From: an uncultured bacterium
GTDB taxonomy: Bacteria; Actinomycetota; Coriobacteriia; Coriobacteriales; Coriobacteriaceae
Assembly (NCBI GenBank): GCA_905214435.1
Contig: CAJMMA010000022.1
Coordinates: 1 to 26,876 of the forward strand
Direction of reading: 5' to 3'
Length of the DNA stretch: 26,876 bases
The position numbers were made by a program, and so were the translations under genes. This document shows positions 22,336 through 26,876 of the stretch, in pieces; position 1 is the stretch's first letter; every line of letters starts with the position of its first letter. The notes under the pieces are model-generated. The model was not told where the DNA came from and searched no databases. It was given only the letters and a program-made list of their open reading frames with translations.

Positions 22336-23223
22336 GTGACAACGATGGAGCGTCGTCCGGATTCCCGTGGCAAGGTTCGTGATATCTACGATGCCGGCGA
22401 AAACCTTTTGATGGTCGCCACCGATCGCATTTCTGCGTTCGACTTTATTCTCCCCGACGAGATTCCGTTTAAGGGAGAGGTGCTCAACCGCATCTCGGCA
22501 TTCTGGTTCGACAAGTTTGCCGATATCGTCCCCAACCACCTCGTCTCCATCGATCCGGCGGATTTCCCCGAGGAGTTTGCCGAGTATCGTGACTATCTCG
22601 CCGGCCGCGCCATGCTGGTTAAGAAGGCGCAGACGATTCCCATCGAGTGCATCGTCCGCGGCTATCTGACCGGTTCGGGCAAGAAGACCTACGACGAGAA
22701 CGGCACCGTCTGCGGCATCCAGCTGCCTGAGGGCCTAACCGAGGCCTCCAAGCTCCCCGAGCCACTGTTCACCCCGTCCACGAAGGCCGAGATCGGTGAT
22801 CACGACGAGAATATCTCGTTTGAGCGTTGCTGCGAGATCGTGGGCGAGGACATCGCCACGCAGATTCGTGACCTTTCCCTCAAGATCTACAAGGCCGCTG
22901 CCGAGTACGCCGCGACCCGTGGCATCATCATTGCCGACACTAAGTTTGAGTTTGGTGTCATCGATGGCAAGGTCACGCTGATCGACGAGTGCCTCACGCC
23001 CGACTCCAGCCGTTTCTGGCCTGCCGCCAGCTACGAGGAGGGCAAGATTCAGCCCAGCTACGACAAACAATTCGTCCGCAATTGGCTCAAAGCCAACTGG
23101 GATATGACGGGGGAGACCCCGCACCTGCCCGCCGAGGTCATCGATGGCACGTCCGAGCGCTATCGCGAGGCCTTCCAGATCATCACGGGCTCCCAGTTCA
23201 CAAGTATGAAGGAGAACGCATAA
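22336..23223 (+). CDS. purC: phosphoribosylaminoimidazole-succinocarboxamide synthase
   Basis: The start is taken as GTG 22336, eight bases after AAGGAG (22322-22327), giving 295 aa; ATG 22345 is too far from that site and GTG 22327 overlaps it. PurC joins CAIR and aspartate using ATP to make SAICAR, the substrate of PurB, in cytoplasmic purine synthesis. The N-terminal SRGKVRDIYDAGENLLMVATD, the SAFDFILPDEIPFKG block, ECIVRGYLTGSGKK and the LIDECLTPDSSRFWP signature are all present. The length fits the long form seen in yeast and some bacteria rather than the roughly 235-aa form. A small membrane-protein gene follows immediately and shares the transcript. Confidence 0.96.
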   Translation: MTTMERRPDSRGKVRDIYDAGENLLMVATDRISAFDFILPDEIPFKGEVLNRISAFWFDKFADIVPNHLVSIDPADFPEEFAEYRDYLAGRAMLVKKAQTIPIECIVRGYLTGSGKKTYDENGTVCGIQLPEGLTEASKLPEPLFTPSTKAEIGDHDENISFERCCEIVGEDIATQIRDLSLKIYKAAAEYAATRGIIIADTKFEFGVIDGKVTLIDECLTPDSSRFWPAASYEEGKIQPSYDKQFVRNWLKANWDMTGETPHLPAEVIDGTSERYREAFQIITGSQFTSMKENA

Positions 23224-23799
23224 GTGAGTACCCGTAGCGCCACGAACAAGCGCACGCAATCCCACGAAGTTACCGGGGTTGCGCGCAAGTCCGCCGCATC
23301 TGCTAAGCCCGCCCGTCAGGCAGCGAGCTCTGTCCGCGTCGTGCCAGCTTCGTCTAAAGCTCGCCGTAAAGAGCTCGAGAAGGGCGAAAACCTGGAAGGC
23401 CTTTCCAAGGAGGAAAAGCGCGCCCGCAAGGCCAAGCAGCGCGCCCGCGAGGATCGTATCTACACGGTGTCGAATATCCTTCTCAAGCAGGATGAGGACT
23501 ACACCAAGCGCCGCCGTATTTGGTGGGCCGTGCTCGCTATCGGCATGGTGTTCATCGTGGCAATTTGGGTTTCGTTCTACTTCGTTCCCGGCGGCACGGT
23601 GTCCAGTCCCGTCCAGATGGTCGGCATCGTTTTGTCCTATGTCATCATTCTGGGTGACTTTATCTACGACTTCGTTCGTATTCGTCCCCTGCGCAACATG
23701 TACCGCACGCAGGCCGAGGGCATGTCCGAGAACAAGCTCAACGCTCTTATTGAGCGCGCGGCTGCCGAGGAGGACACGAAGGCCTCCAAGAAGAAGTAG
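23224..23799 (+). CDS. basic membrane protein of unknown function
   Basis: This 191-aa protein uses GTG 23224, directly after the purC stop, with AAGGAG inside the purC end at a suitable distance. The first 90 residues are strongly basic and Ala/Lys/Arg-rich, with a charged helix (LEGLSKEEKRARKAKQRARE), and are probably disordered or nucleic-acid/ribosome-contacting. Two transmembrane helices follow (about 100-120 and 131-152), then a short tail ending in KKK. It is co-transcribed with purC and ends before a terminator. I do not recognise a named family, and nothing ties it to purine metabolism except position. Confidence 0.75.
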   Translation: MSTRSATNKRTQSHEVTGVARKSAASAKPARQAASSVRVVPASSKARRKELEKGENLEGLSKEEKRARKAKQRAREDRIYTVSNILLKQDEDYTKRRRIWWAVLAIGMVFIVAIWVSFYFVPGGTVSSPVQMVGIVLSYVIILGDFIYDFVRIRPLRNMYRTQAEGMSENKLNALIERAAAEEDTKASKKK

Positions 23800-23830
23800 C
23801 GCTTGTATCTATACTTATCGCTAAGATATA

Positions 23831-23860
23831 AGGCGCGTCGTTTTTGCGGCGCGCCTTTTT
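23831..23860 (+). terminator. intrinsic terminator of the purC operon
   Basis: AGGCGCGTCG (23831-23840) pairs with CGGCGCGCCT (23847-23856) with one G-T pair, followed by five T. The next gene begins 29 bp later. Confidence 0.88.
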
Positions 23861-23888
23861 ACTGTTCTATAGATAGATGGAGTGGCAC

Positions 23889-25169
23889 ATGATTCGAGCT
23901 GCCCTGACGGTCGAAGAAGCTCTGGAGGGCATGAAGGCCCTGGAGCCCAAGATTAAAAACTATGCGCGTCTGGTTGTCCGCAAGGGCGTAAACGTCAAGC
24001 CCGGCCAGGAGGTTGTCGTTCAGTCTCCGGTCGAGTGCGCGCCTTTTGCCCGCGTGGTGGTCGCGGAGGCTTATGACGCCGGCGCTGGCCACGTGACGGT
24101 CATTTGGGCCGATGATGCCGTGACGAGGCTCACGTACGAGCATGTCGAGAAAAGCTATTTTGAGCAGACACCCGAGTGGAAGCGCATGCAGCTGGATTCC
24201 CTGGCCCAGGATGGTGCCTGCTTTGTCTTTATCGAGGGGGCGGATCCTGCGGCCCTCAAGGGCATCGATCCAGCCAAGCCGGTCGCGGCATCCAAGGCGA
24301 GGAATACGCAATGCAAAGTTTTCCGCCGTGGACTGGATTACAACATCAATCCGTGGTGCATCGCCGGCGCTCCGGTCGTGGCTTGGGCGCACGAGGTGTT
24401 CCCGGGAGACGCCGATGAGGTTGCAATCTATAAGCTGTGGAATGCGATTCTGCACACCGCGCGCGCCGATGGCCAGGACCCAGAGAGCGACTGGGAACTC
24501 CATGACGCCGCATTCGAAAAGAACCTGCGTTTTCTGAACGACAATCGTTTTGACCGCCTGCATTACGCCGCGGCAAATGGAACCGATCTGACGATTGGCA
24601 TGACGAAGGGTCACGAGTGGGCCGGCGGCAAGGGCAAGACGCCCGATGGGCACCCCTTCTTCCCCAACATTCCCACCGAGGAAGTCTTCACCTCGCCTGA
24701 TCGTATGCGCGCCGACGGTATCGTGTACTCGGCCATGCCGCTCATTCACCACGGTAACAAGGTCGACGATTTTTGGATTAAGTTCGAGGCCGGCCGCGTA
24801 GTGGACTACGATGCCCGCGTGGGCAAGGCGACGCTTGCGAGCATTATTGACACCGACGATGGTGCCGCTCATCTGGGTGAGGTCGCGCTTATCTCCAAGA
24901 ACACGCCGATCCGCGAAAGTGGCGTTCTGTTCTACGACACGCTCTATGACGAGAACGCTAGCTGCCACCTTGCGCTGGGCGTCGGTTTCCCCGAATGCAT
25001 CGAGGGTGGGTACGACATGTCCAAGGAGGAGCTCCTGGAGCATGGCGTTAACGTCTCGAGCACGCACGTCGATTTTATGATCGGCACGGACGACATCGAT
25101 ATTACGGGCATTACGCCCGATGGACGTGAAGTTGTGATTTTCCAGAACGGCCAATGGAGTTGGGAATAG
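23889..25169 (+). CDS. M29-family metallo-aminopeptidase
   Basis: The start is ATG 23889, six bases after GGAG; the ATG at 23877 overlaps that site. The 426-aa protein matches the thermophilic aminopeptidase (AmpS/PepS/AmpT) family, cytoplasmic dimetal enzymes that remove N-terminal residues from peptides. The N-terminal domain shows KNYARLVVRKGVNVKPGQEV. The C-terminal metal-binding domain shows NIPTEEVFTSPD (E264/E265), then SGVLFYDTLYDENASCHLALG and STHVDFMIG (H393, D395), the expected Glu/His/Asp ligand set, so it should be active. Length is normal for the family. It appears to be a single-gene unit between the purC terminator and the tRNA-Lys promoter, whose -35 overlaps its end. Confidence 0.93.
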   Translation: MIRAALTVEEALEGMKALEPKIKNYARLVVRKGVNVKPGQEVVVQSPVECAPFARVVVAEAYDAGAGHVTVIWADDAVTRLTYEHVEKSYFEQTPEWKRMQLDSLAQDGACFVFIEGADPAALKGIDPAKPVAASKARNTQCKVFRRGLDYNINPWCIAGAPVVAWAHEVFPGDADEVAIYKLWNAILHTARADGQDPESDWELHDAAFEKNLRFLNDNRFDRLHYAAANGTDLTIGMTKGHEWAGGKGKTPDGHPFFPNIPTEEVFTSPDRMRADGIVYSAMPLIHHGNKVDDFWIKFEAGRVVDYDARVGKATLASIIDTDDGAAHLGEVALISKNTPIRESGVLFYDTLYDENASCHLALGVGFPECIEGGYDMSKEELLEHGVNVSSTHVDFMIGTDDIDITGITPDGREVVIFQNGQWSWE

Positions 25170-25188
25170 TCCCAGACCGTGGTACAAT
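25160..25188 (+). promoter_or_regulatory. promoter of tRNA-Lys
   Basis: TTGGGA (25160-25165) and TACAAT (25183-25188) are 17 bp apart, nine bases before the mature tRNA. The -35 overlaps the last codons of the aminopeptidase gene. Confidence 0.65.
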
Positions 25189-25197
25189 GCCACCCGC

Positions 25198-25273
25198 GGG
25201 CCGTTAGCTCAGCTGGCAGAGCAGGGGACTTTTAATCCCAAGGTCCAGGGTTCGAACCCCTGACGGCCCACCA
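25198..25273 (+). tRNA. tRNA-Lys (anticodon TTT)
   Basis: The acceptor GGGCCGT/ACGGCCC, a D arm with AGCTCAGCTGGCAGAGC, the anticodon loop CTTTTAA (anticodon TTT) and the T arm CAGGG-TTCGAAC-CCCTG all fold. Discriminator A and encoded CCA (25271-25273) are present. Its last 20 nt up to CC recur at 25430-25449. Confidence 0.97.
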
Positions 25274-25283
25274 TAGAATAGAA

Positions 25284-25313
25284 AAGCGACTGGCGGACGC
25301 CGGCCGCTTTTTT
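25284..25313 (+). terminator. intrinsic terminator of tRNA-Lys
   Basis: AAGCG (25284-25288) and CGCTT (25305-25309) close a GC-rich stem with a GCC-containing inner helix, followed by six T. A variant copy with changed but still pairing stem bases occurs at 26568-26597. Confidence 0.85.
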
Positions 25314-25324
25314 GTTGCCGCGCC

Positions 25325-25449
25325 ACGGGTTCGAACCCGTCGGGGCGCGGAGCTGAGTAAACGCGTGAGCGTTTGCCAGCGCAGCGCGCGAGGCGCGAAG
25401 CGCCGCAGCGGCCGCCCGCGCAGCGGGCCCGAACCCCTGACGGCCCACC
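25325..25449 (+). repeat. post-tRNA element after tRNA-Lys: palindromic T arm, three hairpins, duplicated tRNA 3' end
   Basis: It starts with a perfect 16-bp palindrome resembling a T arm (ACGGGTTCGAACCCGT, 25325-25340). Three hairpins follow: AAACGC-GTGA-GCGTTT (25359-25374), GGCGC-GAA-GCGCC (25392-25404) and GCCCGC-GCA-GCGGGC (25414-25428). It ends in an exact 20-nt copy of the tRNA-Lys 3' end (25430-25449 = 25253-25272), in which the final A of CCA is replaced. The order matches the element after tRNA-Gly although hairpins 2 and 3 differ in sequence. Confidence 0.7.
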
Positions 25450-25467
25450 CAAAGAAAGGAAAACGAA

Positions 25468-26265
25468 ATGAAAACAGATAGATACGGAATTAGCGGCAGC
25501 ACATTAAAGATAATAGCAGCCATTTCGATGGTTCTCGATCATGTGAGCAGAATCGTCCTGACCAATGGAATCATGACTCACGCATCGTACAGTCAGATAT
25601 CAGACGAACAGTGGGCGATTCTAAGCCAAGCTTCGGATGTGCTTCGTGTTCTTGGCAGAATTGCATTTCCCTTATTTTGCTTTTTGATAGTTGAGGGATT
25701 TTTGCATACTCATGACATAAAGAAGTACCTGCGAAATATGCTTGTCTTCGCAATCATTACGGAGCCCATATACGATTTCGTCCAAACCGGGCAACTATTC
25801 GACCTCCGGCAACAAAATGTTATGTGTGAGCTCCTGCTTTCCTTGGTCTTTTTGATTATTCTGGAAAAGATACGAAGCCTTTCAAAATGGAAGAGATGCA
25901 TCGCAGAAATTGCTCTGATTGTTTTGACAGCACTGGCAGCTGAATACACTAAACTAGATGGCGGTGTGTATGGCATTCTGCTTGTGGCTGCATTCTATTT
26001 ATTCCACGACAGCAAGGCCAAGATGTTCTTTGCTGCAGTATGTGCAGTGCTCCTTTCGTCATGCCATATAGTTGGCGGCGGATTTGAGTTTGCTACAGCT
26101 AGTGTATTTAATCCTGATGTTGCTGCCGCGGTCGTTTCGTTGCTGCTTATCAATCTTTATAATGGTAAGCGAGGGCTGAAGCTCAAATATTTCTTCTACA
26201 TTTTCTATCCGGCACATCTTGCTCTGCTTTATGGTGTCTCACTTATTGTTTTGAACTGTCTTTAA
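25468..26265 (+). CDS. TraX-family integral membrane protein (probable acyltransferase)
   Basis: This 265-aa protein starts at ATG 25468 behind AAAGGA, 18 bp after the duplicated tRNA-Lys end. It has about seven or eight hydrophobic helices and the TraX family pattern: LKIIAAISMVLDHVSR at the N-terminus, LGRIAFPLFCFLIVEGFLHT, an FAIITEPIYDF segment, LDGGVYGILLVAAFY, and FYIFYPAHLALLYG near the end. TraX of F-type plasmids N-acetylates pilin. Chromosomal homologues are membrane proteins of uncertain substrate, related to other membrane acyltransferases. The gene is clearly AT-richer than its neighbours and uses AT-ending codons, and it lies between two tRNA-flank repeats, so acquisition by transfer is likely. 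It could modify a surface polymer or protein. Confidence 0.88.
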   Translation: MKTDRYGISGSTLKIIAAISMVLDHVSRIVLTNGIMTHASYSQISDEQWAILSQASDVLRVLGRIAFPLFCFLIVEGFLHTHDIKKYLRNMLVFAIITEPIYDFVQTGQLFDLRQQNVMCELLLSLVFLIILEKIRSLSKWKRCIAEIALIVLTALAAEYTKLDGGVYGILLVAAFYLFHDSKAKMFFAAVCAVLLSSCHIVGGGFEFATASVFNPDVAAAVVSLLLINLYNGKRGLKLKYFFYIFYPAHLALLYGVSLIVLNCL

Positions 26266-26374
26266 AAACTCTCAAACAAGTCTCTGAAAACGGAAACAAA
26301 TTGACCCTAAGACTGCTTGTGAATTTCCGGAAGACCTGAGAGATGCGAGGATAGGCAACGAGGGCTGCAGAGAG

Positions 26375-26551
26375 ATGCTTCTCAGTTCTCTGGCGGATCG
26401 CACGTATCTGTATGAGGATCACTTCCACACACTCATTAATAACAGTGATAAACACGGCAGATCCTCAAAACATGAGGCTGTGGAGGTCGAACGATGCTTC
26501 GAAAGCATGAATGGCAGCGAGAAAATGAGTTCGGAAGCGCCCTCTGGATGA
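26375..26551 (+). pseudogene. possible short ORF or coding remnant
   Basis: A frame open from 26288 contains ATG 26375 and stops at TGA 26549-26551 (58 aa from the Met). It is rich in charged residues (for example SSLADRTYLYEDHFHTLIN) and looks protein-like, but it has no good ribosome site and no family that I recognise. It may be the tail of a lost gene. Confidence 0.25.
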
Positions 26552-26556
26552 TCCAG

Positions 26557-26623
26557 CATAGAATAGAAAGCGATCGGCTCCGGCTGGTCGCTTTTTTGTT
26601 GCCGGTGCACGGGTTCGAACCCG
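26557..26623 (+). repeat. tRNA-flank copy without a tRNA: terminator plus T-arm palindrome
   Basis: CATAGAATAGAAA (26557-26569) is identical to 25272-25284 after tRNA-Lys. Then comes a terminator (AAGCGA...TCGCTT with T6, 26568-26597), GTTGCCG, and a 14-bp palindrome CGGGTTCGAACCCG (26610-26623). The stem bases differ from the tRNA-Lys copy but still pair. No tRNA lies upstream, so this is an orphan copy at the far side of the TraX gene. Confidence 0.75.
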
Positions 26624-26624
26624 A

Positions 26625-26792
26625 ACTTCTCTATATATAAGAACGCTTGGCGAACAAAACCTGCCTTTTACCGACGGGAAACAAATAGCTGATGCTTTTG
26701 GAGTAAAGTGGCGCTCCAGAGATGACCGATGCCTTAACACCTATAAACCAGCTGGTCATCGCCAATATCAGAAGCCAATGCTTCAGTTTTAA
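26625..26792 (+). pseudogene. possible C-terminal coding remnant
   Basis: Directly after the orphan T-arm palindrome the frame reads about 55 protein-like residues (including GEQNLPFTDGKQIADAFGVK and RCLNTYKPAGHRQYQKP) to TAA at 26790-26792. There is no start codon in a plausible place. It resembles the 3' end of a gene cut by the tRNA-flank sequence. I do not recognise the family. Confidence 0.3.
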
Positions 26793-26876
26793 CCTCAGTG
26801 ATGCGACTGAGGGACCTATTCATTTGTGAACAAAATATGGAGTGCGCGATTCCCGCCCCCGGCGCCCCTCGGGTCT

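Larger units (their letters stand above)
26266..26876. other. gene-poor, decayed region after the TraX gene
   Basis: These 611 bases contain no complete recognised gene. They hold two possible coding remnants (26375-26551 and 26625-26792) and a tRNA-flank-like terminator with T-arm palindrome (26557-26623). Composition is mixed and AT-richer than the core genes. Nothing recognisable is seen in the last 80 bases. Confidence 0.6.

Noticed and set aside
23859..25193. Long minus-strand ORF (444 codons) opposite the M29 aminopeptidase
   Set aside because: It is an antisense shadow caused by GC-rich codon bias; the plus-strand frame has full M29 motifs, a ribosome site and normal length.
25204..25523. 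Minus-strand ORFs across tRNA-Lys and the following repeat
   Set aside because: They are antisense of tRNA and hairpin DNA; the repeated PSGVR/QGFEPW motifs come from the tRNA T arm.

Overview
The window (about 60% GC over most of its length, high-GC codon use, WYL-regulator pair, sortase-anchored surface proteins, TSCPD protein, long-form PurC) looks like the chromosome of a gut coriobacterium, most probably Collinsella. This assignment rests on gene content and sequence style, not on a database search.

Layout. 1-2480: the 3' end of a DinG/XPD-type helicase runs convergently into two overlapping WYL-domain regulators. 2481-6065: a membrane protein built on an M28-peptidase fold, with a very long acidic insertion and apparently lost metal ligands, is followed by a 72-aa membrane protein and a strong terminator. 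6072-9503 (minus): a thioester-domain/SpaA-repeat adhesin with an LPATG sorting signal. 9758-10200: tRNA-Gly(CCC), its terminator, and an unusual hairpin-rich tract that ends in a second copy of the tRNA 3' end. 10300-15486: purB, then a large Ig-like (BIG2) surface protein with an LANTG sorting signal. The surface gene lies between two exact 40-bp copies of the purB 3' end and has an 11-G tract inside its likely promoter.

15516-18184: a membrane-anchored SBP-like sensor overlaps a GGDEF diguanylate cyclase by 4 bp. 18298-19772: a small TSCPD protein and a Tat-exported lipoprotein. 19926-22226: an OmpR-type response regulator and its histidine kinase. 22336-23799: purC and a small membrane protein. 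23889-25169: an M29 aminopeptidase. 25198-25449: tRNA-Lys(TTT) followed by the same kind of hairpin tract and duplicated tRNA 3' end as after tRNA-Gly. 25468-26265: an AT-rich TraX-family gene. 26266-26876: a decayed stretch with a third copy of the tRNA-flank terminator/T-arm sequence and two possible coding remnants.

The most unusual things are: (1) the BIG2 surface gene as a cassette between purB 3'-end repeats; (2) its G11 tract as the spacer of a candidate promoter, a plausible phase switch; (3) a shared post-tRNA element of three hairpins plus a tRNA 3'-end duplication at two unrelated tRNAs, with a partial third copy bordering the TraX gene; and (4) a probably inactive M28-fold membrane protein. 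No CRISPR array, IS element, integrase or known riboswitch was seen.
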